Shown here: one piece after another, positions 47,401 to 55,205 of the stretch
Layout of the letters: every line of letters starts with the position of its first letter
How positions within the stretch are numbered: position 1 is the stretch's first letter
Origin: Streptomyces sp. CBMA291
GTDB taxonomy: Bacteria; Actinomycetota; Actinomycetes; Streptomycetales; Streptomycetaceae
DNA: 64,000 nucleotides
Assembly (NCBI RefSeq): GCF_014596525.1
Contig: NZ_MSJP01000015.1
Span: 1-64,000 of the forward strand
Direction of reading: 5' to 3'
Program-made: the position numbers and the translations under genes
Notes under the pieces: generated by a model
The model's input: the letters and a program-made list of their open reading frames with translations, nothing else
Told to the model about the DNA's origin: nothing
The model's database searches: none

Positions 47401-48258
47401 TCAGAGCAGCTGTCGGAGGTCGCGGTCGCGGATCATGAGCGCGGCTTGTCTGCCGGGCAGGTCGATCTCCGCCGCGTAGCGGAAGCCGCCGCCGAGGAAG
47501 GCGGCGACGGAGGGCGTGTTGCGGAGGTCGGGTTCGGCGACGACCCGGGCGCAGCGGGGACGGTGGTCGAGGACGAGGTCGGCGACGGCGCGCAGCAGGG
47601 TGGTGCCGAGGCCGCGCCCCCGGTCGCCGACGCCTCCGATCAGCAGGTGGAGGCCGGTGTCGTGGGGGCGGGCCGGGTAGTGGCGGGCGAGCGGGTCGAG
47701 ATCGGCGCGGTAGATCTCGAAGTAGCTCATGGGGGTGCCGTCGAGGACGCCGAGGCAGGGGACGCTGCGGCCGTCGCCCGCCAGTTGGGCGCGGAGGTGG
47801 TCGGCGGTGACGGAGTCGGGCCCGGCGAGTTCCCAGAAGGCGGCTACGGCGGGATCGTTCATCCAGCGGACGAGGAGCGGGAGGTCCTGTTCGAGACGGA
47901 CGGGGACGAGCCGGAAGCTGCCGAACGGGGTGACGGCGGGGCGCCAGGAGCCCACGTGGTCCAGGAGTTCGCCGGTGGGCGTACGGGGGGCGGCGGGCCC
48001 GCCGGTGCGGGGGCGGCGGTCAGGGCGGGCAGGGCGGGCAGGGCGGGCAGGGCGGGCAGGGCGGGCAGGGGTGGCGTACCCGGTCGTCGGCTGGTCGGGG
48101 TCCGTACGGGCGGAGTCGGCTGCGCCGGGGGCGGCGGGCCCGGTCTCGGGGGGCCCGGTCTCGGCGTGGCGGCCGTCGAGGAGGGCGACGAGGTCGTCGA
48201 CGCGCAGGTCGAGGGTGTCGTCCCCGGGCGGGTCGGCCGGTGGGCGGGCGGATGGCAC
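47401..48258 (-). CDS. GNAT siderophore N-acyltransferase (IucB/DesC/RhbD-like)
   Basis: 285 aa. Residues 1-95 are disordered and contain a Pro-Ala-Arg repeat encoded by tandem CAGGGCGGG units (48021-48074). The acyltransferase domain (about 105-285) shows WELAGPDSVTADHLRAQLAG, the YFEIYRADLDPLARHYPA segment and the acetyl-CoA loop RGRGLGTTLL, followed by VVAEPDLRNTPSV. These match enzymes that acylate N-hydroxylated diamines in siderophore pathways. GTG start at 48258 with AGGAG nine bases upstream. No N-hydroxylase is encoded in the operon, so its acceptor may be an unmodified amine or come from elsewhere. Confidence 0.85.
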   Translation of the reverse strand: MPSARPPADPPGDDTLDLRVDDLVALLDGRHAETGPPETGPAAPGAADSARTDPDQPTTGYATPARPARPARPARPARPDRRPRTGGPAAPRTPTGELLDHVGSWRPAVTPFGSFRLVPVRLEQDLPLLVRWMNDPAVAAFWELAGPDSVTADHLRAQLAGDGRSVPCLGVLDGTPMSYFEIYRADLDPLARHYPARPHDTGLHLLIGGVGDRGRGLGTTLLRAVADLVLDHRPRCARVVAEPDLRNTPSVAAFLGGGFRYAAEIDLPGRQAALMIRDRDLRQLL

Positions 48259-48325
48259 GGTGTCGCTCTCCTCTCGGTGGGCGGGGTCGGCGGACCCGTC
48301 CGGCGGACCGGACGGGTCCGCGGGG

Positions 48326-50425
48326 TCAGGCGCGGAGCGGGTTGGGGATGGTGACGTAGACGGACTGGGTGTCGACGGGGCCGACGAGTTCGTCCAGACC
48401 GTGCAGGCGGGTGAGGAGGTTGGCCTTGCTGCGCAGGGTGGCGGCCTCCAGGAGCCGGTTCGGCAGGGGGGAGCCGAGTCCGGTGGCTCCGGCGAGGAAG
48501 CTGCGGAAGGCGGCGAGCAGGACGCGCTCGTCGGCGAGGCGCTGGGAGCCGAACGCGCCGATCAGGCCGAGGACGTTGTTGATTCCGAGGTAGTAGGCGA
48601 AGCGTTCGTCGGTGACCTGGTCGGAGACGAAGGTGTCGCTCTCGTCGCCGAGACCGGGCAGGCGCTCCGTCAGCTCGCCCCGGTGGGACTCGCGGAAGTA
48701 GTAGCCCTGGTTGTCGCGGTATCGGCCGCCGGTCGGCCAGCCTTCGGGGTCGAGCAGGACCAGGGTGTTCTGCTGATGGGCCTCCAGGGCGATGCCGGCG
48801 TGTCCGTCGAGCCAGAGGACGGGGCGGACGACCTGGTCGAGGTAGCGGAGGAACCACTCGGCCGAGACGGCGGCGGCGGGGCGGCCGGTGCGGGCGGCGA
48901 GCCGGCCGATGACGTCGGCGAGCCGGGAGCGCAGGGTGGTGGAGCCGGGCCAGGGCCGGGGGGCGGTGAGGGCGGCGACGCAGACGGCGTCGTCGCCGTG
49001 GCGGAAGGGGTTGTGGCGGATCATGACGTCGAGTCCGGGGACGGGCGTGCCGTCGGGGGTGTCGACGGCGAGCCAGGCGGGGTCGCGGACGATGTCGAAG
49101 CCCGGGTGGGCGGTCTGCCACTCGTCGACGAGGCCGGTGCGGAGCAGCCGGTGGACCTCCACGCCCCGGTGGAGTTCCTTGCGGAGGTTCTCCCGGCGCG
49201 AGTTGGTGATGCGCAGGCCGAGGGAGAGCTTGAGCATGGCGCGGGCGCCGGGGCGGTGCAGGGTGCGGACGGACGAGGTGGGGTGCCAGGGGCTGCCGTG
49301 GTGGCCGAGGTCGTGGAGGAGACCGGCGTCGAGGAGGGCGCGGACTTCGGGGCGGTGCCGGAGTTCGCGGGCCTGCCAGGGGTGTACGGGCAGGGGCACG
49401 GTCCCGGCGGGTGTGGCGAGTCCTTCGGCGAGGCCGGTGACGAGTTGTTCGGCGGAGACGGGGCGGCCCTGTTCGGTCCAGGCGGAGTCGGCGGCGAGGA
49501 CGGAGGGGTGGACGGCGAACCAGTGGAGCGGGAAGGCGCCGTGCAGTTCGGGCGAGTAGAGCCGGGACTCGGCTTCGGAGAGGCCTTCGCGGCTCTTGGG
49601 GGTGGGGTGGAGCGGGTGTCCGAGGACGAGGGACTGTTCGGCGGCGAGGAAGAGATCGGCGTCCGGGTGCGGTTGGGGCCTGCGGCGGCGCTCGGCCAGG
49701 AAGTCGGCGGTGCGGCGGGCGGAGTCGGCGACCCGGCCGACGAGTTCGGTGCCCTCGGGGCGGCCGGACTCCCGGCCGAGGAGCGCGGCGACGGTCACGG
49801 CGTCGACGGTGGGCGCGGTGGCGGGGAGCCCTTCGAACGCGGGGGCGCCGAAGCGGTGCCAGCCGGTGGGCGACCAGTGGCGGACGGGGACGAGGAGGGC
49901 GGTGCCGCTGGCGTCGAGGGGGACGCGGAGGGTGCCGGTGGCGGGGGCCGTCAGGCCGGTCTCGCGGACCCAGCAGCGGAGCAGGTTCTCGACGGCGGCG
50001 GCGTCGGCGGCGCGCGCGGGGTCCGGGTCGTCCAGCGGGTCGAGGGCGGCCGGCGGGTCGAGGGCGGCCGGCGGGTCGAGGGTGGCCAGGAGGTCGGGTG
50101 CGTCGAGCGGGTCGAGGGTGCCGAGCGGGTCGGAGGTGTCCAGGAGACCGGAGGTGCCGAGCGGGTCGGTGTCCAGGAGGCCGGTGCCGCCGGAGGTGGC
50201 GGTGAGGGCCGGTCGGTGCGGGCGGGGGTCCTGCGGTCCGCTGTGCTGGCGCGGGACGGTGGCGTCGCCGGAGCCGTACGCGGAACCGGCGGTCAGAGCG
50301 GTCAGGGCGGTACGGGGTGAGGCGGCGAAGGTGTCGGGGGCGGTGCCGCCCGCTCCGGTGACGGCGGCGGGGGTGGCCGGTGCCGTCGTGGTGGCGGGCG
50401 CCGGGGTGGTGGGGGTGGCGTTCAC
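48326..50425 (-). CDS. IucA/IucC-family NIS siderophore synthetase (first in operon)
   Basis: 699 aa. A 150-residue low-complexity N-terminus contains Leu-Asp-Pro repeats (GTLDPLDAPDLLATLDPP type), unusual for the family. The catalytic part begins about residue 160: GHPLHPTPKSREGLSEAESR near 300, VHPWQARELRHRP, RITNSRRENLRKELHRGVEV, and LEAHQQNTLVLLDPEGWPTG with YRDNQGYYFRESHRGEL. GTG start at 50425, AAGGAAG five bases upstream, 40 bases after the aminotransferase gene. It is paralogous to the DesD-like protein and likely handles the first condensation. Confidence 0.9.
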   Translation of the reverse strand: MNATPTTPAPATTTAPATPAAVTGAGGTAPDTFAASPRTALTALTAGSAYGSGDATVPRQHSGPQDPRPHRPALTATSGGTGLLDTDPLGTSGLLDTSDPLGTLDPLDAPDLLATLDPPAALDPPAALDPLDDPDPARAADAAAVENLLRCWVRETGLTAPATGTLRVPLDASGTALLVPVRHWSPTGWHRFGAPAFEGLPATAPTVDAVTVAALLGRESGRPEGTELVGRVADSARRTADFLAERRRRPQPHPDADLFLAAEQSLVLGHPLHPTPKSREGLSEAESRLYSPELHGAFPLHWFAVHPSVLAADSAWTEQGRPVSAEQLVTGLAEGLATPAGTVPLPVHPWQARELRHRPEVRALLDAGLLHDLGHHGSPWHPTSSVRTLHRPGARAMLKLSLGLRITNSRRENLRKELHRGVEVHRLLRTGLVDEWQTAHPGFDIVRDPAWLAVDTPDGTPVPGLDVMIRHNPFRHGDDAVCVAALTAPRPWPGSTTLRSRLADVIGRLAARTGRPAAAVSAEWFLRYLDQVVRPVLWLDGHAGIALEAHQQNTLVLLDPEGWPTGGRYRDNQGYYFRESHRGELTERLPGLGDESDTFVSDQVTDERFAYYLGINNVLGLIGAFGSQRLADERVLLAAFRSFLAGATGLGSPLPNRLLEAATLRSKANLLTRLHGLDELVGPVDTQSVYVTIPNPLRA

Positions 50426-50465
50426 GGGGGCTTCCTTGAGGTGGGGCCGGGGGACGGTCCGGGTT

Positions 50466-51995
50466 TCAGTGGGCCGGCCCGGTGGGGGTCCGGGGGGCCG
50501 GGGGCCTTCGGGGGCCTGGCGGGTGGGGGGTGTGGGCTCGCTCGGCCGCGGCGAGGGCGTCGGCGAAGCGGTCCAGGACGGCGGTGGCCTGTTCGTCGGT
50601 GAGGGTGAGCGGGGGCAGCAGCCGGACCACCGCCGAGTGACGGCCGCCGAGTTCGACGATGAGGCCGCGGGCGAGGCACTCCCGCTGGACGGCGAGGGCG
50701 AGCGCGGGGTCGGCGGGCGGGACGGGGTCGTCGGGCCCGGTCGCGTCGGGGTCGACGAGTTCGACGCCGGTCATCAGGCCCCGGCCCCGGACGTCGCCGA
50801 CGCCGGGGTGGGCGGCGGCCAGCTCCCCGAGCCGTTCGAGGATGCGGGCGCCGAGGGTCTCGGCGCGTTCGGCGAGCCGGTTCTCCCGTACGTAGGCGAG
50901 GGTGGCCGCGCCTGCCGCCAGGGCCAGTTGGTTGCCGCGGAAGGTCCCGGCGGGGGTGCCGGATTCCCAGGCGTCGAGTGCGGAGCGGTAGACGAGGACG
51001 GCGAGGGGCAGGGAGCCGCCGACGGCCCGGGAGAGGACCATCACGTCGGGGACGATCCCGCTGTGCTCGACGGCCCAGAAGGCGCCGGTGCGGCCGACGC
51101 CGGTCTGGGACTCGTCGACGACGAGCGGGAGGGAGCGCTCGGCGGTGATCCGGCGCAGGCGGCGCATCCAGTCGTCGGGGGCGGGGATGATCCCGCCCCC
51201 GTCCTGGACGGCCTCGACGATCATTCCGGCGGGGGCGGCGATTCCGCTCCCGGGGTCGTCGAGGAGGTTCTCGGTCCAGCGGGCGGCCAGTTCGGCGCCG
51301 AGGGTGCCGCCGACGCCGAAGGGGCAGCGGTAGCGCTGCGGGTAGGGCAGCCGGGTGGTCCGGGCGTCGGCGGTTCCGTCGGGGGCCGTGCCGTGGGGGG
51401 CGCCGGTGAAGGCGAGGAGCCCGTCGCGGCCGGTGGCCGTACGGACGAGGGCGAGCGCGGCTTCGACGGCGTCGGTTCCGGCGGGGCCGCAGAACCGGAT
51501 GCGGGCGTCGTCGGCGAGGCCGCCGGGCAGGGTGGCGAACAGCTCGGTGGTGAAGGCGTCCTTGACGGGGGTGGCGTGGTCGAGGGCGTGCATCGGCGCG
51601 CCGGATTCGAGGACCTTGCGGACGGCTTCGAGGACCACGGGGTGGTTGTGGCCGAGGGCCAGGGTCCCGGCGCCGGAGAGGCAGTCGAGGTAGCGGCGGC
51701 CGTCGGCGCCCTCGACGGTGAGGCCCCGGGCCCTTACGGGGACGACCGGCAGGGAGCGGGCGTAGGTGCGGGCGGCGTACTCGCGCAGGGACTGACGGCG
51801 CAGGATGCCCTCGTATCCCCCGGCGCTCCGGGCCTGTTGACGAGCGGTCGCCCGTCGGGGCCGCTCGTCGGGTCCGCGGTCCCCGCTGCCCTGGCGGCCC
51901 TGCCCGGTCGCCCCGGACTCCCCGGCGTCGGACTCCCCGCGCGGCCGGGTGCCCGCATCCTCGGGCGTCCCGGCGTCCGGTCCCGTCTCGGCCAC
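50466..51995 (-). CDS. Class III aminotransferase-like protein (diaminobutyrate transaminase family) with Arg at the PLP-lysine position
   Basis: 509 aa from a GTG at 51995, supported by GGAGG nine bases upstream. The fold-type I class III features are there: LSGAGTLALGHNHPVV, the cofactor-ring Asp in LPLVVDESQTGVGRTGAFW, and the loop DVMVLS-R-AVGGSLPLAVLV. At the residue that should be the PLP Schiff-base lysine (residue 323) the codon is CGG (51029-51027), Arg. Relatives such as RhbA make diaminobutyrate from aspartate semialdehyde. Here transamination is doubtful unless another residue substitutes. It heads the siderophore operon. Confidence 0.82.
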   Translation of the reverse strand: MAETGPDAGTPEDAGTRPRGESDAGESGATGQGRQGSGDRGPDERPRRATARQQARSAGGYEGILRRQSLREYAARTYARSLPVVPVRARGLTVEGADGRRYLDCLSGAGTLALGHNHPVVLEAVRKVLESGAPMHALDHATPVKDAFTTELFATLPGGLADDARIRFCGPAGTDAVEAALALVRTATGRDGLLAFTGAPHGTAPDGTADARTTRLPYPQRYRCPFGVGGTLGAELAARWTENLLDDPGSGIAAPAGMIVEAVQDGGGIIPAPDDWMRRLRRITAERSLPLVVDESQTGVGRTGAFWAVEHSGIVPDVMVLSRAVGGSLPLAVLVYRSALDAWESGTPAGTFRGNQLALAAGAATLAYVRENRLAERAETLGARILERLGELAAAHPGVGDVRGRGLMTGVELVDPDATGPDDPVPPADPALALAVQRECLARGLIVELGGRHSAVVRLLPPLTLTDEQATAVLDRFADALAAAERAHTPHPPGPRRPPAPRTPTGPAH

Positions 51996-52326
51996 GGCTC
52001 GGTGTCCTCCCGCTGTAACGGTTGCGTTGCACATCGGGGCGGAGCGAAGCCGCGGCGAAAGCCGCCCGGAGCGTCGTCCCCGTGTCCCCCGTCCGTACCA
52101 ACGACGCGGGCGGCCGGGGAACACGGGCCGGAACGAAGGAAGTCGGCGTGTCCGGGATCACGGCACGACAACGGCTCAGCGGTTGCCGGAACCGCCGCCC
52201 TGGCGCGTACCGTCCCCTCCGGCACCGGCATAGTGGGGCCTTCGGCCACCGTCCGTAGGGAGCTGGCCGGTTCCACCCATGCACCTGTACGAGTACCAGT
52301 AGACGTAGTCCCAGGGGGATCACGAG
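51996..52326. other. Divergent spacer between siderophore operon and lipoprotein protease
   Basis: No gene. I searched it by eye for an IdeR/DmdR1 iron box (TTAGGTTAGGCTAACCTAA type) and saw none, and no Zur box. TGTAACGGTTGCGTTGCACA near 52013-52032 is an AT-richer patch. Both promoters must lie here. Confidence 0.5.
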
Positions 52327-53502
52327 ATGCGATCGATTCGTCCGCTGCTCACGGCGGCTTCCGCCGTCGCGGCGCTGACGCTCACCGTCACGGCCTGCGG
52401 CCCGAACGAGGAGACCGCGGGTGACAAGCCCAGCGCGACGGCGGCCGGGATACCGACCGACAAGATAAAGATCCCGGAGGACCTGAAGCAGCGTCTGAAG
52501 GACCACGGCATCGACGTCGACAAGTGGCGCAACGGCGAGTGGAAGAACTGGGACCGCGACAAGTGGCTGCGCGAGGCCAAGGACTTCGTCAACCCGATCA
52601 TCGAGGACCTCTGGAACCCGGACCGGATGCGGGAGGCCGAGCGGCCCGACAAGCCGGTCGAGGAGGAGGACATCACGGGTGACGAGGGCGTCACCGACCC
52701 GACGCCCGTGCCGGTGCGGGCGAAGGCCGTGACGGCGAAGTACCACGCGAGCGCCCCGGCTTCGGGGAAGGTCTTCTTCGACGGGCCCGAGGGCTCGATG
52801 GTCTGCTCGGCCACGGTCGTGCGGGACCCGGCGCACCCCGGCAAGTCCAACCTGGTGTGGACGGCCGGTCACTGTGTCCACAAGGGCAAGCAGGGCGGCT
52901 GGTACCGCAACATCGCCTTCGTCCCCTCGTACAACGACGCGGCGCTCGCGACCTCCGAGCTGGAGAAGGCCACGCGGGAGCAGATCGCCCCGTACGGCGT
53001 GTGGTGGGCCGACTGGGTCAAGACCTCGGACCAGTGGATCGCGCGGGGCGCCTCGACCGGCGGCGCGGGCGCGCCGTACGACTTCGCGGTCATCCAGGTG
53101 ACGCCGGAGAAGGGCGCCACGGGCAAGTCCCTTGAGGAGACGGTCGGTTCGGCGCTTCCGGTGGAGTTCAACGCTCCTGCCGTGCCGAAGGTCGCGAGCC
53201 TGACGGCGACCGGCTACCCGGCGGCCCCGCCGTTCGACGGGCAGAAGATGTTCCAGTGCTCGGACAAGCCGGGGCGTCTCTCCCTCTCGGCCGACCAGCC
53301 GACGATGTACCGCATCGGCTGCTCGATGACCGGTGGTTCGTCCGGTGGCGGCTGGGTCGCCCAGGGCCACGACGGCAAGCCCGCGCTGGTGTCGAACACC
53401 TCGATCGGCCCGTCGACGGCCGGCTGGCTCGCGGGTCCGCGCTTCGGCCCCGAGGCCAAGGCCGTCTTCGACTCGGTCAGCTCCAAGTACGCCGGGCAGT
53501 AG
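52327..53502 (+). CDS. Secreted lipoprotein trypsin/V8-like serine protease
   Basis: 391 aa. A lipoprotein signal peptide ends in the lipobox VTAC, with Cys24 as the lipidated residue. A helical pro-region (about 45-110, Lys/Asp/Trp-rich) precedes the protease domain with His182 (WTAGHC), the Asp in PYDFAVIQ and the Ser in TGGSSGGGW. It is therefore expected at the outer face of the membrane. The helical segment may be an inhibitory propeptide. ATG start at 52327 with GGGGGA ten bases upstream. It is divergent from the siderophore operon and convergent with hflX. Confidence 0.88.
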   Translation: MRSIRPLLTAASAVAALTLTVTACGPNEETAGDKPSATAAGIPTDKIKIPEDLKQRLKDHGIDVDKWRNGEWKNWDRDKWLREAKDFVNPIIEDLWNPDRMREAERPDKPVEEEDITGDEGVTDPTPVPVRAKAVTAKYHASAPASGKVFFDGPEGSMVCSATVVRDPAHPGKSNLVWTAGHCVHKGKQGGWYRNIAFVPSYNDAALATSELEKATREQIAPYGVWWADWVKTSDQWIARGASTGGAGAPYDFAVIQVTPEKGATGKSLEETVGSALPVEFNAPAVPKVASLTATGYPAAPPFDGQKMFQCSDKPGRLSLSADQPTMYRIGCSMTGGSSGGGWVAQGHDGKPALVSNTSIGPSTAGWLAGPRFGPEAKAVFDSVSSKYAGQ

Positions 53503-53520
53503 GCACCGCCCCCACGAGAC

Positions 53521-53563
53521 GGGCGCCGTCCCCCACCCCTCGCGGGAGTGGGGGACGGCGCCC
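53521..53563. terminator. Bidirectional terminator between protease and hflX
   Basis: A 16-base perfect stem (53521-53536 with 53548-53563) and 11-base loop between two convergent genes. Confidence 0.85.
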
Positions 53564-53590
53564 TCGCCGTCGGCGTGACGGATCCGTCCG

Positions 53591-55084
53591 TCAGTGCGCG
53601 GCCGGAACGTACGGTGCGAGCATCGCCGCCAGTTCCTCGTGCACCCGGGCCTTGAGCAGGGTGCCCTCCGGGGTGTGCTCCTCGGATTCGACCTCGCCCT
53701 CGGCGTGCACCCGCGAGACCAGACCGCCCTGCGTGTACGGCACGAGGACCTCCAGCTCGACCTCGGGGCGCGGCAGCTCGGCGTCGATCAGGGCGAGCAG
53801 CTCGGCCATGCCCTGGCCCGAGCGGGCCGAGACCACCAGGGAGTGCTTCTCCATCCGCTGGAGCCGCTGGATCACCAGCGGATCGGCCGCGTCCGCCTTG
53901 TTGATGACGACGATCTCCGGCACGTTCACCGCGCCGACGTCGCGGAAGACCTCGCGGACGGCGGCGAGCTGCTCCTCCGGGGCGGGGTGCGAGCCGTCCA
54001 CCACGTGCAGGATGAGATCGGAGTCGCCGACCTCCTCCATGGTGGAGCGGAACGCCTCGACCAGGTGGTGCGGCAGGTGCCGGACGAAGCCGACGGTGTC
54101 GGCCAGGGTGTAGATCCGGCCGGTGGGCGTCTCGGCCCGGCGGACGGTCGGGTCGAGGGTGGCGAACAGCGCGTTCTCCACCAGGACGCCCGCGCCCGTG
54201 AGCCGGTTGAGCAGGGAGGACTTGCCCGCGTTGGTGTAGCCGGCGATGGCGACCGACGGCACCTTGTTGCGGCGCCGCTCCTGCCGCTTGATGTCACGGC
54301 CGGTCTTCATCTCCGCGATCTCCCGGCGCATCTTCGCCATCTTCTCGCGGATGCGGCGCCGGTCGGTCTCGATCTTGGTCTCACCGGGGCCGCGGGTGGC
54401 CATGCCGCCACCGCCGCCGCCGCCCATCTGCCGGGAGAGCGACTGGCCCCAGCCGCGCAGCCGGGGCAGCATGTACTGCATCTGGGCGAGCGCGACCTGC
54501 GCCTTGCCCTCGCGGGACTTGGCGTGCTGGGCGAAGATGTCGAGGATCAGGGCGGTCCGGTCGACCACCTTGACCTTGACGACGTCTTCGAGGGCGATGA
54601 GCTGGCCGGGGCTGAGTTCGCCGTCGCAGACGACGGTGTCGGCGCCGGTCTCCACGACGATGTCGCGCAGCTCGCGGGCCTTTCCGGAGCCGATGAAGGT
54701 CGCCGGGTCCGGCTTGTCACGGCGCTGGATCACGCCGTCGAGCACCAGCGCGCCCGCCGTCTCGGCGAGGGCGGCCAGCTCCGCGAGGGAGTTCTCCGCG
54801 TCCTGGACGGTCCCGGAGGTCCAGACACCGACCAGCACGACGCGCTCAAGGCGCAGCTGGCGGTACTCGACCTCGGTGACGTCCTCAAGCTCGGTGGAGA
54901 GGCCCGCCACACGGCGCAGCGCGGCGCGCTCGGAGCGGTCGAACTGGGCGCCGTCCCGCTCTCCGTCGATCTCGTGGCTCCAGGCGACGTCCTCTTCCAT
55001 CAGGGCGTCGGCCCGAAGGCTCTCGGTACGGCTCGTCTGCGCGAAGCTCTGCTCGTCCTGGGAAGGGGAGGAAGAGGAGGTCAT
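53591..55084 (-). CDS. hflX: Ribosome-associated GTPase HflX
   Basis: 497 aa. The HflX N-terminal domain (LERVVLVGVWTSG through RDKPDPATFIGSGKARELR) and a coiled linker with the glycine-rich GQSLSRQMGGGGGGG are followed by a G domain. Its motifs are GYTNAGKSSLL (P-loop), DTVGFVRHLPHHLVEAF (G3) and NKADAAD (G4). HflX splits stalled 70S ribosomes, for example after stress or antibiotics. ATG at 55084 with AAGGA four bases upstream is preferred over an earlier in-frame ATG. The neighbourhood matches that of mycobacteria. Confidence 0.95.
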   Translation of the reverse strand: MTSSSSPSQDEQSFAQTSRTESLRADALMEEDVAWSHEIDGERDGAQFDRSERAALRRVAGLSTELEDVTEVEYRQLRLERVVLVGVWTSGTVQDAENSLAELAALAETAGALVLDGVIQRRDKPDPATFIGSGKARELRDIVVETGADTVVCDGELSPGQLIALEDVVKVKVVDRTALILDIFAQHAKSREGKAQVALAQMQYMLPRLRGWGQSLSRQMGGGGGGGMATRGPGETKIETDRRRIREKMAKMRREIAEMKTGRDIKRQERRRNKVPSVAIAGYTNAGKSSLLNRLTGAGVLVENALFATLDPTVRRAETPTGRIYTLADTVGFVRHLPHHLVEAFRSTMEEVGDSDLILHVVDGSHPAPEEQLAAVREVFRDVGAVNVPEIVVINKADAADPLVIQRLQRMEKHSLVVSARSGQGMAELLALIDAELPRPEVELEVLVPYTQGGLVSRVHAEGEVESEEHTPEGTLLKARVHEELAAMLAPYVPAAH

Positions 55085-55205
55085 TTGATCCTTACGTCGA
55101 GAAGCGATGGGTCTGTTGTCGTCACAACGCGTGAGGGCGCCGGAAGATTCCCGGTCCCGGCCGCGTCGCCGACCCGACGATGGTGACACGGCCCGGCCTG
55201 GCGCG

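Noticed and set aside
51996..52326. IdeR/DmdR1 iron box for the siderophore operon
   Set aside because: No TTAGG...CCTAA-type 19-base palindrome is visible; a weak site cannot be excluded without a matrix scan.
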